Shown: in pieces, positions 15,058-25,369 of the stretch | How positions within the stretch are numbered: the first letter of the stretch is position 1 | Layout of the letters: every line of letters begins with the position of its first letter | Assembly: GCA_963813495.1 (NCBI GenBank) | Contig: CAWEZC010000001.1 | Location: forward strand, 248,001 to 312,000 | Direction: 5' to 3' | Length of the DNA: 64,000 nt | Origin: JACVRW01 sp963813495 | GTDB lineage: Bacteria; Actinomycetota; Thermoleophilia; Solirubrobacterales; Thermoleophilaceae | Position numbers and translations under genes: made by a program | The notes under the pieces: model-generated | Databases searched by the model: none | The model's input: only the letters and a program-made list of their open reading frames with translations | What the model was told of the DNA's origin: nothing

Positions 15058-16809
15058 GTGCCGGCCACCCAGCGCCGACCGCCGCCGCGGCGCCCACCCT
15101 CCGGAGGAGACCGCACGCCGCGCCGGCGCCCGCCCGCGCGCGGGGGCCGCGGGCCTTCGCGCCGGCCGCCCACCCGCCTCGTCGAGCGGCGTATCGGCCT
15201 GCTGTTCGCGCTGTTTCTCCTGCTGCTCGGCCTGGCGGCTCTGCGTGCCACCTGGCTGGGCACGGTCCGCGCGGGCTCGCTGTCGGAGCGGGCGGTCTCC
15301 CAGCAGATCGAGGATCTGGCGGTCGACGCCCGGCGCGGCACGATCACCGACCGCAACGGGATCGAGCTCGCGGTCTCCGAGGACTCGGTCACCGTGTTCG
15401 CCCATCCCTTCCTGATCGACGATCCGGCCCGTGTGGCGCAGCGCCTCGCGCCTCTGATCGGCCGCAGCCAGCACGAGTTGCTGGAGAAGCTGTCCGATCG
15501 CGACGCCGGCTTCACCTACCTGCGGCGCAAGATGGACGCCTCCCTGGGCCAGAAGATCGACGACCTCGGCATCGAGGGGATCGACACGGTGGTCGAGCCC
15601 AAGCGCAGCTACCCGCAGGGCTACCTCGCCTCGCAGGTGCTGGGCATGGTGGGCACCGACAACGTGGGGCTGTCCGGCCTCGAGTACTCCCGCGAGGAGG
15701 AGCTGCACGGGGTGGACGGCCAGCGCCGGCTGGTCAAGGACGCGCTGGGCGAACCGGTGAGCATGGTCGAGGTGGAGCGCTCACGCCCGGGCGAGGACCT
15801 GCGCCTCACGCTCGACGCGCGTATCCAGGAGCGCACCGAGGCAGTCCTGGCCGACCTGGGTCAGACCTACATGCCCAAGGGAGCCACCGCCGTGGTGATG
15901 GACCCCCGCAGCGGCGAGTTGCTCGCGCTGGCCAACTGGCCGCGAGTGGACGCCAACAACGTCGGCGGAGCACCGGCCTACGCCCGCCAGAACCGCGCGA
16001 TCCAGGCCAATTTCGAGCCCGGGTCGACCTTCAAGGCCATCACGGTGTCGGGCGCGATCGAAGAGGGCATCGTCAGGCCCGAGACCCAGTTCTCGGTGCC
16101 GCCCTTCATCCAGGTGGCCGACCGCACGGTGGGCGAGGCCCACGACGGCGGTGGGGGAACCTTCAGCGTGGCGGACATCCTGGCCCGCTCCTCCAACGTC
16201 GGCTCCGTGATGATCGGCCTGAAACTCGGAGCCAAGCCGTTCGACAAGTGGGTGCGGCGCTTCGGCTTCGGCCAGCCCACCGGCGTCGACCTTCCCGGCG
16301 AGGAGGGCGGCATCGTGCTGCGCCCCGAGAACTACTCGGGCTCCTCGATGGGCAACATGCCGATAGGCCAGGGGATCGCGGTCACGCCGATGCAGATGGC
16401 CTCCGCCTACACGGCGATCGCCAACCACGGGGTGATGCGGCGCCCCTACGTGATCGCCGGGAATGCTCCGCCGGCCAAGCGCGTCCTCTCCAAGGGGACC
16501 GCGGCGGAGGTGTCGAAGATGCTCGAGGGCGTTCTCGCCGCCGGCGGAACGGCGGAGGAGGCCTCGGTGGAGGGCTACACGCTGGCCGGCAAGACGGGCA
16601 CGGCGGAGAAGGCGATCAAGGGCGGCTACTCCAAGACCGACTTCATTCCGTCGTTCATCGGCTTCGCACCGGCCAAGAACCCGCGGCTGCTGGTGGCGGT
16701 CATGGTCGACACGCCGCGCGGCGACTACTACGGCGGGACGGTCGCGGCGCCCGCCTTCGAGCGGATCATGGAGTTCGCGCTGCCCTACCTGAAGATCCCG
16801 CCGCGCTAG
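15058..16809 (+). CDS. ftsI: Septal peptidoglycan transpeptidase FtsI (PBP3 class B)
   Basis: A class B penicillin-binding protein of 583 residues. A Pro/Arg-rich cytoplasmic tail (1-43) precedes one membrane helix (about 45-63), a pedestal domain and the transpeptidase. Active-site motifs are GSTFK (SxxK nucleophile), SSNVG (SxN) and GKTGTAEK (KTG). It cross-links septal peptidoglycan with FtsW. The C-terminus lacks PASTA domains, unlike some actinobacterial and firmicute homologues. Start is the GTG at 15058, five bases after the ftsL stop. It ends one base before the convergent MshEN-protein gene. Confidence 0.95.
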   Translation: MPATQRRPPPRRPPSGGDRTPRRRPPARGGRGPSRRPPTRLVERRIGLLFALFLLLLGLAALRATWLGTVRAGSLSERAVSQQIEDLAVDARRGTITDRNGIELAVSEDSVTVFAHPFLIDDPARVAQRLAPLIGRSQHELLEKLSDRDAGFTYLRRKMDASLGQKIDDLGIEGIDTVVEPKRSYPQGYLASQVLGMVGTDNVGLSGLEYSREEELHGVDGQRRLVKDALGEPVSMVEVERSRPGEDLRLTLDARIQERTEAVLADLGQTYMPKGATAVVMDPRSGELLALANWPRVDANNVGGAPAYARQNRAIQANFEPGSTFKAITVSGAIEEGIVRPETQFSVPPFIQVADRTVGEAHDGGGGTFSVADILARSSNVGSVMIGLKLGAKPFDKWVRRFGFGQPTGVDLPGEEGGIVLRPENYSGSSMGNMPIGQGIAVTPMQMASAYTAIANHGVMRRPYVIAGNAPPAKRVLSKGTAAEVSKMLEGVLAAGGTAEEASVEGYTLAGKTGTAEKAIKGGYSKTDFIPSFIGFAPAKNPRLLVAVMVDTPRGDYYGGTVAAPAFERIMEFALPYLKIPPR

Positions 16810-16810
16810 C

Positions 16811-18091
16811 TCAGTCCTGGAGCGCCTGCAGCGCGTCCTGCATGCGCCGCTGGAGCTCGCGCAGCTCGTCCTCCAGCCGGCCTCGGCGAGCCTCCGACTC
16901 CTCGAGCTGGGCGCGGGCGTCGCGCTCGTCCATCATCAGCTGCTCGCGTTCGCGCTCGGACTCCTCGCGCATCTCCACCACCGCCTGGCGCGCCTGCTCG
17001 GCGCGGCGGTCGGCGTCCTCGAGCTCCTCGATCCGGCCCTGGCCCTCGTGGGCCACTCGCTGAGCCTCCTCGAGCTCGGCACGCAGGCGCACGACCTCGG
17101 TCTCGGCCCCCGTGAGGCGCTCACGCAGGGCGTCCATCTCCTCGCTGCGCACGTCGACGTCGGCCAGGGCGCGCTTGAGCTCCTTCTTGACCGAACCGAG
17201 CTCCTCCGCGAGCGCGGCCGCCTCCTCGGCGGCGCGCTCGGCGTCACGGGCGCGGGCCTGGGCCTGGTCGAGCTCGGCCTCGGTCTTTGTGAGCCGCTCG
17301 CGCAGGCCCTCCAGCTCGGCGCTGGCCGCCTTGCCGTCGCGGGCACGGGCGCGCAGCTCGTCGAGCTCAGCGCGCAGGCGCTCGGTCTCCTCGCCGTCGG
17401 CTGCCGCGGGGACCGGCTCGGCCTTCTCAGCATCCGCAGGCAGTTCCTCTCTCGCCCCGTCGGCGCCGTCCTCGCCGGCCTGCCAGAACACCGCCGAGGA
17501 GGTCGAGGCCTCCGGCTCGGCGGGCGCGGCGGCGTAGTCGGCGCCCGCGTCTTCCTGCGCCAGCGGCGTGCCGTCCTCGTCGAAATCCTCGGCCAGCGGC
17601 AGTGCTTCCAGCAGCGCGTCGAGTGCCGGCCGCGACGCCACCGCCGGCTTGACGTCCATCTTCGTCATGACCGCGATGTCGTTGACGCCCAGGGCGTCGG
17701 CCGGGTCGGCCATGGCCACCAGCAGGCCACCGCCCACGAAGCCCACCGGCACGGCCTGGTAACGCTTGGCCGCCGAGGGCTTGATCAGGTTGGCGGCGCC
17801 GGCCTCGACCGTGAAGGCGCCGAGGTCGATGTAGGCGATGCCATAGCGCTCGGCGGTGGCGTGGGCGAGCTGCTCCTCGGTGATCGCTCCCGATTCCACC
17901 AGGACGCGGGCGACGGTGCTGCCGGGGCTGCGCGCGGCGCGCACGGCCTGCTCCACCGCCGCGCGCTCGGCGAAGCCGAGCTCGACGATCACATCGCTGA
18001 GAAAGCCGGAGCGGCCGCCCTGCGACGAGGGCGGGATGACGCCCTTGGGGGGAGCCGGGGGCTTTGCCGGCTTGGCCGCCTTGGTGCTCAC
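16811..18091 (-). CDS. MshEN (GspE N-terminal)-domain protein with long coiled coil, no ATPase
   Basis: A protein of 426 residues. After a Pro/Lys-rich tail (1-26), residues about 28-165 resemble the type II secretion E N-terminal (MshEN) domain: SDVIVELGFAERAAVEQAV, then ARVLVESGAITEEQLAHATA and GLLVAMADP...IAVMTKMDVKPAVASR. In MshE this domain binds cyclic di-GMP. Instead of the ATPase found in GspE/PilB, an acidic linker (166-233, with VFWQAGEDG) leads to a charged coiled coil (about 234-426). The GTG start overlaps the upstream gene as GTGA. It lies on the opposite strand inside the division cluster, between ftsI and murE. The function is unknown; a scaffold or polar/septal positioning role is a guess. 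Confidence 0.78.
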   Translation of the reverse strand: MSTKAAKPAKPPAPPKGVIPPSSQGGRSGFLSDVIVELGFAERAAVEQAVRAARSPGSTVARVLVESGAITEEQLAHATAERYGIAYIDLGAFTVEAGAANLIKPSAAKRYQAVPVGFVGGGLLVAMADPADALGVNDIAVMTKMDVKPAVASRPALDALLEALPLAEDFDEDGTPLAQEDAGADYAAAPAEPEASTSSAVFWQAGEDGADGAREELPADAEKAEPVPAAADGEETERLRAELDELRARARDGKAASAELEGLRERLTKTEAELDQAQARARDAERAAEEAAALAEELGSVKKELKRALADVDVRSEEMDALRERLTGAETEVVRLRAELEEAQRVAHEGQGRIEELEDADRRAEQARQAVVEMREESEREREQLMMDERDARAQLEESEARRGRLEDELRELQRRMQDALQALQD

Positions 18092-19053
18092 ACGGCGCCT
18101 CCGGCCACCACGACCTTGGCCTTCTTGGCCGCCTTCTCGACGGCGCCGAGGGCCGCGTCGGGCGAGTCGGACCGGCCCAGCGCAAGCACGGAGTATGCGA
18201 CCTCGAGGGTGGCGGGACGCTCGCCGGTGACGCGCGCGAGGGCGTGCTGGAAGCGCTCGAAGAACGCGTCGGCGCCCTCCTGGCCCTTGCAGCCCACGAG
18301 CACCGCTCCGTAGAGGTCGTCGGCCAGCCGGCCCGCATGGTCGGTACGCCGCACGGCGGCCTCCATCACGTCGGCGGCGTCGCGCAGCAGCAGCTCGGCC
18401 ACGCCCGAGCCGTAGCGGCTCGTGACCTCGGAGAGGTTCACCAGCCGGCAGGCCAGGAGATAGGACTCGCTGGAGCCGCGCTCGGCCAGCCGCCACTCGC
18501 GCTCCACCGCCTCGGTGAAGGCGGTCCGGTTGAGCAGGCCCGTGAGGGCGTCAGTGCGCTCGGGGTCGCGCAGACGCTCGTTGAGGCGGCGCAGGTCGGC
18601 GCGCCACTTGACCGTCTCCCACTCGTAGGTGAGCAGGCGACCGGCTACGGCTAGCAGCTCGAGATGGCCGCGGTTGAAGATGTCGGTGCCCGAAGCGAGC
18701 GCGCACAGGGTGATCGCTCCGCCTCCGGCGCCCGTTTCCAGCGGCAGCGCCAGGTAGGAGCGCACGGACAGCTCGCCCAGCGTGGCCGGATCGAGCAGGC
18801 CGTTGCCGTTGGCCCGGCCCTCGGAGGAGGCGGCGAGCGGCAGGGTCGAGCCGGGCTGGATCTCGGTCGCCGCCTCGCCGCGGACGTCGATCAGGCGGAA
18901 CTCGCCCTCGTCCCAGTCCACGCGCCCGAGCAGTACCGAGCCGGGAGGAAGCTCGGCCTCGACGAGATCGAGCACCGCATCGGCCGCTTCGGAGAAGCTC
19001 GTAAACCGGCGTTCCGCCAGCCGTGCGAGGGCGCTGAGCACGTTGCCGCTCAC
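18088..19053 (-). CDS. GAF plus degenerate GGDEF domain protein
   Basis: A protein of 321 residues. Residues about 1-145 look like a GAF sensor domain (SYLALPLETGAGGGAITL, FNRGHLELLAVAGRLL). Residues about 155-318 look like a GGDEF domain: DALTGLLNR is the conserved opening, but the active-site GG(D/E)EF loop reads LADDLYG, so the diguanylate cyclase site looks lost. It may be a catalytically dead receptor or regulator. I chose the GTG at 19053; the frame stays open further upstream but enters the murE promoter. It is the first gene of a two-gene operon with the MshEN protein (GTGA overlap). Confidence 0.75.
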   Translation of the reverse strand: MSGNVLSALARLAERRFTSFSEAADAVLDLVEAELPPGSVLLGRVDWDEGEFRLIDVRGEAATEIQPGSTLPLAASSEGRANGNGLLDPATLGELSVRSYLALPLETGAGGGAITLCALASGTDIFNRGHLELLAVAGRLLTYEWETVKWRADLRRLNERLRDPERTDALTGLLNRTAFTEAVEREWRLAERGSSESYLLACRLVNLSEVTSRYGSGVAELLLRDAADVMEAAVRRTDHAGRLADDLYGAVLVGCKGQEGADAFFERFQHALARVTGERPATLEVAYSVLALGRSDSPDAALGAVEKAAKKAKVVVAGGAV

Positions 19054-19128
19054 GGGGTCTGTATCGGCCGCTACGAGAAAAAAGTGAGCCCGAGGCGACG
19101 GATGTCGTCGGTATCCTGCAGGCGCACC

Positions 19129-20534
<1,406 letters not shown>

Positions 20535-20538
<4 letters not shown>

Positions 20539-21887
20539 TCGACCTGAGCGCGCGGCGCATCGCCGAGGCGGCCGGCGCCGAGCTGGCGGCCGGCGCTCCC
20601 GAGCGCGCGGGGCCGGAGCGTGCCCTGATCGACTCGCGGGCGGTGCAGCCGGGAGACATGTTCGCCGGCCTGCCCGGCGCCGCGGCTGACGGCGGCGGGT
20701 ACGCCGCGGGCGCCCTCGAGGCGGGCGCGTGGGGGGTGATCGTCGGGCCGGCGCATCGCGGCGCCGCCCTGGCGGCCGTCGAGGGGGCGCTGGGGGACTC
20801 CGCCTGCGCCTCCGCCGTGGTGCTCGTGGCGCCCGAGCCGCTCCTCGCGCTGCAGCGGCTCGCCACCGCGTGGCGCCGCGAGCTGGGCTGCCGCGTTGCC
20901 GGCATCACCGGCTCCACCGGCAAGACCTCGACCAAGGACATCCTCGCCGCCCTGCTGAGCCCGCATGCCCGCACCCACGCGAGTCGCGAGAACTTCAACA
21001 CCGAGATCGGCGTGCCGCTGACGATCCTCGAGATGAGCCGGGGCACCGAGGCGCTGGTGCTCGAGATGGCGATGCGCGGCGCCGGCCAGATCGCCGAGCT
21101 GGCTCAGATCGCCGAACCCGACGTGGGCGTGATCCTCAACGTGGGTCCCGTGCACCTTGAGCTGCTCGGCACCGTCGAGCGCGTGGCTGCCGCGAAGGCG
21201 GAGCTGATCCGCGACCTTCCGTCCGGCGCCGCCTGTGTCGTGCCGGTCTCGGAACCGCTCCTGGAGGCGCACCTGCGCGACGACCTCGACACCTGGACCT
21301 TCGGCCCCGGCGGGCAGGTCCAGCTGCTGGCGATGGAGGACGGGCGCGCCGAGATCGAGGCGCGCGGAACGACCGTCCGCCTCGACCTGCCCTATTCGCA
21401 GCCGCACAACCTGCTCAACACGCTCGCCGCGGTGGCTGCGGCACGGGCCCTGGGCTTCCCAGTGGGCGGTCCCGTGGACGTGCAGTTCTCATCGCTGCGC
21501 GGCGAGGTGGTCGAGCTGCCGGGCGGGGTGGTGGTGGTCAACGACTGCTACAACGCCAACCCGATGTCGATGCGGGCGGCACTCGACCATCTCTCCTCCG
21601 CACCGGCAAGGCGACGCATCGCGGTTCTGGGCACCATGGCCGAGCTCGGCGATGACTCAGATGCCTTCCACCGCGAGATGGGCGCGCACGCCGGGCGCCT
21701 GGGTATCGACGTGCTCGTACCGGTGGGGGAGCCAGCGCTCCCCTACCTGGAGACCTTCGAGGGGGAGGCCCACGCGGTGAGCTCCCCCGAGGAGGCGGCC
21801 GCCCTGCTCGAGGAGCTCGCCCGGCCCGGCGACCGAGTGCTGATCAAGGGCTCGCGCTCGGTCGGGCTGGAACGGGTGCTCTCCTAG
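20535..21887 (+). CDS. murF: UDP-MurNAc-tripeptide:D-Ala-D-Ala ligase MurF
   Basis: A Mur ligase of 450 residues. The N-terminal domain contains ALIDSRAVQPGDMF, typical of MurE/MurF. GITGSTGKTSTKDI is the P-loop; ENFNTEIGVPLTIL and VNDCYNANPMSMRAAL are MurF signatures. It adds D-Ala-D-Ala to complete the pentapeptide. The start overlaps murE by four bases and mraY follows after two bases, so expression is coupled along the operon. Confidence 0.95.
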
Positions 21888-21889
21888 CA

Positions 21890-22864
21890 ATGCTCGGCGA
21901 GATCGTCATCGGAGGCTCGGCCTCCCTGCTCATCTGCATGTTCCTGGGGCCGCGCTTCATCGAGTACCTGCGCTTCAAGGAGTTCGGCCAGCACATCCGC
22001 GAGGAGGGGCCGGCCGGCCACCACGGCAAGGCGGGCACCCCCACCCTGGGCGGGCTGGCGGTCCTGCTGGCCGTCTGCGTGCCCTTCCTGATCCTCTCCG
22101 AGTACCGCGCGGCCAGCATCGCGGTGCTGGGGACTGCGCTGGCCATGGCCGCGCTGGGTTTCGCCGACGACATCATCAAGCTGCGCAAGCGCCGCTCGCT
22201 CGGCGTCTCGGGCAAGACGAAGCTGGCGGTGCAGGGAATCACCGCGATCGCCCTCTGGCTGGTGGCCACCGAGTTCGTGGACCTGCCCGACACGCTCAAC
22301 CTGCGCGTGGTCGACGCCTCGATAGATCTCGGTCTGGCCTACCCGGTGCTGATCTTCCTGGTGCTGGCGGGTGCCACTAACGGCGTGAACCTGACCGACG
22401 GCCTCGACGGGCTCGCTGCGGGCTGCTCGGCCATCGTGTTCCTGGCCTTCACGGCCATGACCTTCATCACCACGGGTCAGGAGGACCTGGCGCTGTTGTC
22501 GGCCTGTCTGGTGGGCGCGTGCGTGGGCTTCCTGTGGTTCAACTCCTTTCCCGCGTCGGTGTTCATGGGGGACACCGGCTCGCTCGGGCTCGGCGGGGCC
22601 ATCGCGGGCCTCGCCGTAATGACCAAGACGGAGATCCTGCTGATCCTGATCGGCGGGATCTTCGTGATCGAGGCGCTGTCGGTGGGCATCCAGGTGTTCT
22701 CATTCCAGCGCTTTCGCAAGCGGGTGTTCCTGATGGCCCCTATCCACCATCACTTCGAGCTGCTCGGCTGGTCGGAGACGAAGATCATCCTGCGCTTCTG
22801 GATCGTGGCATCGATCTGCGCGGCGGTGGGCTTCACGCTCTACCAGGCCTCGATCACGCCGTGA
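21890..22864 (+). CDS. mraY: Phospho-MurNAc-pentapeptide translocase MraY
   Basis: A polytopic membrane protein of 324 residues, expected to have ten helices. GHHGKAGTPTLGG, DGLDGLAAG (catalytic Asp region), FMGDTGSLGLGG and APIHHHFELLGWSE are the conserved loops of MraY. It transfers phospho-MurNAc-pentapeptide to undecaprenyl phosphate to make lipid I at the inner face of the membrane. The GTG of murD overlaps its stop. Confidence 0.96.
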   Translation: MLGEIVIGGSASLLICMFLGPRFIEYLRFKEFGQHIREEGPAGHHGKAGTPTLGGLAVLLAVCVPFLILSEYRAASIAVLGTALAMAALGFADDIIKLRKRRSLGVSGKTKLAVQGITAIALWLVATEFVDLPDTLNLRVVDASIDLGLAYPVLIFLVLAGATNGVNLTDGLDGLAAGCSAIVFLAFTAMTFITTGQEDLALLSACLVGACVGFLWFNSFPASVFMGDTGSLGLGGAIAGLAVMTKTEILLILIGGIFVIEALSVGIQVFSFQRFRKRVFLMAPIHHHFELLGWSETKIILRFWIVASICAAVGFTLYQASITP

Positions 22865-24102
22865 GGCCGCCCCTCCCCGAGGGGCCGTACCTGATCCTCG
22901 GGCTCGGGCGCTCGGGCGAGGCCGCTGCGAGCATGCTGCGTCCGCACGGGGCGATCTTTTCCGCCGACAGCGCCCGCGCCGACGCGCCCGTGTTCGTCGT
23001 GCGGCACGCTCACGGTGACGGGGCCGAGCTGCTCGACCACGTGGCCTGCGTGGTCAAGAGCCCGGGCGTGCCCAACGACGCCGTCTCGGTGGTGGCCGCC
23101 CGCGAGCGCGGGCTGCCGGTGCTCGGTGAGCTCGAGCTGGCCTGGCGGCTGCTGCCCAACCCCTTCGTCGCGGTCACGGGCACCAACGGCAAGACCACCA
23201 CCAGCGAGCTGCTCGGAGCGATCTGGCGCACCGCGGACCGGCCCGTCGCCGTGGCCGGCAACGTCGGCATTCCGCTGGCCTCGCTCGTCGGCTCGGTGGG
23301 CCAAGAGGTCACGATCGTGTGCGAGGTCTCGAGCTTTCAGGCCGAGGACTCGCAGTACTTCGCGCCCGACACAGCGCTGCTCCTCAACCTGGAGGAGGAC
23401 CACCTCGACCGGCACGGCACGCTCGCCGCCTACGGGGAGGCCAAGCTGCGCGTGTTCGCCAACCAGACCGCCCGGCAGGTGGCTGTGGCGCCGGCCGGCT
23501 TCGAGTTGCCGGGCCGGGGCCGGCGCGTACTGTTCGGCGACCCCGGCGAGCTGCCGCTCGCCGCGGAGGAGATCCGGCTGCGCGGCCCGCACAATCTCGA
23601 GAACGCGATGGGCGCCTCGGCGGCCGCGCTGGCGTCGGGTGTGCCCGCGGACGCCGTGGCGGCTGCACTGCGCGAGTTTGCCGGCGTTCCACACCGGCTC
23701 GAGGAGGTCGGCACGGTGGGCGGAGTGCTGTACGTCAACGACTCGAAGGCCACCAACGTGGCCTCGGCCCTGCGCGCTCTGGAGTCCTTCGAGCGCGGCG
23801 TGCACGCCATTCTCGGCGGGCGCCCGAAGGGGGGCGGCTTCAGCGGCCTGCGCGAGGCGGTGGCCGCGCGCTGCCGTGCCTGTTATCTGATCGGGGAGGC
23901 CGCCCCCGGGCTCGCCGCGGACCTCGACGGAACCGTTCCCCTGCACCGCTCGGGCGACCTGGAGACGGCCGTGCGCGCGGCGACGGCGGCGGCGCGGCCG
24001 GGCGAGGTGGTGCTGCTGTCGCCTGCCTGCGCCAGCTTCGACCAGTTCCGCGACTACGAGGAGCGCGGCGACCGCTTTCGATCGCTCATTCCGTCGGGAT
24101 GA
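22861..24102 (+). CDS. murD: UDP-MurNAc-L-Ala:D-Glu ligase MurD
   Basis: A Mur ligase of 413 residues. The N-terminal Rossmann-like domain starts YLILGLGRSGEAAA, the P-loop is VTGTNGKTTTSE, and NLEEDHLDRHG and YVNDSKATN are MurD signatures. It adds D-glutamate to UDP-MurNAc-L-Ala. It is somewhat shorter than the usual 440-450 residues because the N-terminal domain is compact. The GTG at 22861 (MRPPLPEG) overlaps the mraY stop as GTGA; longer in-frame versions run through mraY. Confidence 0.95.
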   Translation: MRPPLPEGPYLILGLGRSGEAAASMLRPHGAIFSADSARADAPVFVVRHAHGDGAELLDHVACVVKSPGVPNDAVSVVAARERGLPVLGELELAWRLLPNPFVAVTGTNGKTTTSELLGAIWRTADRPVAVAGNVGIPLASLVGSVGQEVTIVCEVSSFQAEDSQYFAPDTALLLNLEEDHLDRHGTLAAYGEAKLRVFANQTARQVAVAPAGFELPGRGRRVLFGDPGELPLAAEEIRLRGPHNLENAMGASAAALASGVPADAVAAALREFAGVPHRLEEVGTVGGVLYVNDSKATNVASALRALESFERGVHAILGGRPKGGGFSGLREAVAARCRACYLIGEAAPGLAADLDGTVPLHRSGDLETAVRAATAAARPGEVVLLSPACASFDQFRDYEERGDRFRSLIPSG

Positions 24103-24132
24103 ATCCGGCCTCGCGTGTAGAAGAACGTCCGG

Positions 24133-25356
24133 ATGGCCAAGCGCGCTGCCGCCCGCAAGCGACCGGTCGAGTATTCGATCCTCTACACCGCCACCCTCTG
24201 CCTGCTGGCCGGGGGTGCCGTGATGGTCTACTCGGCCAGCTCGGCCGAGTCGCTCCTGTCGGGGACGGGCGACGCGTCCTACTACCTCAAGCGCTACGTG
24301 ATGCTGGGGCTGATCGGGCTGCTGGCGATGCACCTGGCCTCGCGCCACGGGCTGCGGCTGATCCGGGGCCTCACACCGATCCTGCTCGCCGCGTCCTTCG
24401 CCCTCACCGTGGCCGTGATGGTTCCCGGCATCGGGGTCAGGGTCAACGGAGCCACACGCTGGCTGGGAGCGGGCCCGCTGCAGTTTCAGCCCTCCGAGCT
24501 GCTCAAGGTGGCGCTGATCCTCTACGCGGCGCAACTGCTCGCGTCACGCCCGCGCTCGGTGCTCACCGTGGGAGGGCTGTTCAAGCCGTTGCTGCTCGTG
24601 GTGGGTGCGGCCTGCGCGCTGCTGCTCAAGCAGCCCGACATGGGCACGGCGATGGTGATCTGCTTTTCGATCGGCGCCCTGCTCGTGGCCGCCGGCACGC
24701 CGATTCGCAACCTGGCCATGATCGGGGGCGCCCTCGCCGCGCTGGCCATGCTGCTTGCGCTGGTCGAGCCCTACCGGCGCGAACGGCTCACCTCGTTCCT
24801 CGACCCGTTCTCGGATGCCGGCGACAGCGGCTTCCAGGCCGTCCAGGCGCTCACGGCGATCGGCTCGGGAGGGTTCTTCGGGGTGGGCCTGGGCGAGTCG
24901 GTACAGAAGATCTTCTACCTGCCCGAGGCGCACACCGACATGATCCTGGCCATCATCGGCGAGGAGCTCGGCCTGGTCGGGATCCTGGCCGTGATCGTGC
25001 TCTACGGGATGATCGGCTACGCCGGGCTGCGCAGCGCCAAGCTGGCCACCGACCACTACGCCAAGCTGCTCGCGGCCGGCATCACCTCGCTCATCCTGTG
25101 TCAGGCCACGCTGAACTTCTTCGCCGTGATGGGCATGGCCCCCCTCACCGGCGTCCCCCTCCCGTTCCTCTCCTACGGCAGCTCGAACCTGATAGTGCTG
25201 CTCGCCGCCATGGGGCTGTTGCTGAACGTGGCGGCCGACCCGGCGCAGGCCAGGCCCGGCGCGGGGCGGGCAACCCAGCTGGAGTTGCGAGCGATCGACG
25301 GCGGCGGCGACCAGCGCTCGGGCCGTCCCGCCCGCTCGGCCCGCGCGGCTCGCTGA
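24133..25356 (+). CDS. ftsW: Septal peptidoglycan polymerase FtsW
   Basis: A SEDS-family membrane glycosyltransferase of 407 residues. Conserved parts include GATRWLGAGPLQFQPSE, KQPDMGTAMV, LPEAHTDMILAIIGEELG and PLPFLSYGSSNL, the last being the family signature. It polymerises lipid II at the septum in complex with FtsI. The C-terminal tail is basic and Ser/Arg-rich, as often in actinobacteria. The ATG at 24133 follows murD by 30 bases. Confidence 0.95.
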   Translation: MAKRAAARKRPVEYSILYTATLCLLAGGAVMVYSASSAESLLSGTGDASYYLKRYVMLGLIGLLAMHLASRHGLRLIRGLTPILLAASFALTVAVMVPGIGVRVNGATRWLGAGPLQFQPSELLKVALILYAAQLLASRPRSVLTVGGLFKPLLLVVGAACALLLKQPDMGTAMVICFSIGALLVAAGTPIRNLAMIGGALAALAMLLALVEPYRRERLTSFLDPFSDAGDSGFQAVQALTAIGSGGFFGVGLGESVQKIFYLPEAHTDMILAIIGEELGLVGILAVIVLYGMIGYAGLRSAKLATDHYAKLLAAGITSLILCQATLNFFAVMGMAPLTGVPLPFLSYGSSNLIVLLAAMGLLLNVAADPAQARPGAGRATQLELRAIDGGGDQRSGRPARSARAAR

Positions 25357-25369
25357 CCGGGGAGAGCCG

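Noticed and set aside
15015..17063. Long plus-strand frame of 682 codons over ftsI
   Set aside because: It is a high-GC shadow frame of ftsI, rich in Arg/Gly/Pro, with no domain similarity.
16811..18091. Type IV pilus ATPase (GspE/PilB)
   Set aside because: Only the N-terminal MshEN-like domain is present; no Walker motifs follow, just coiled coil.
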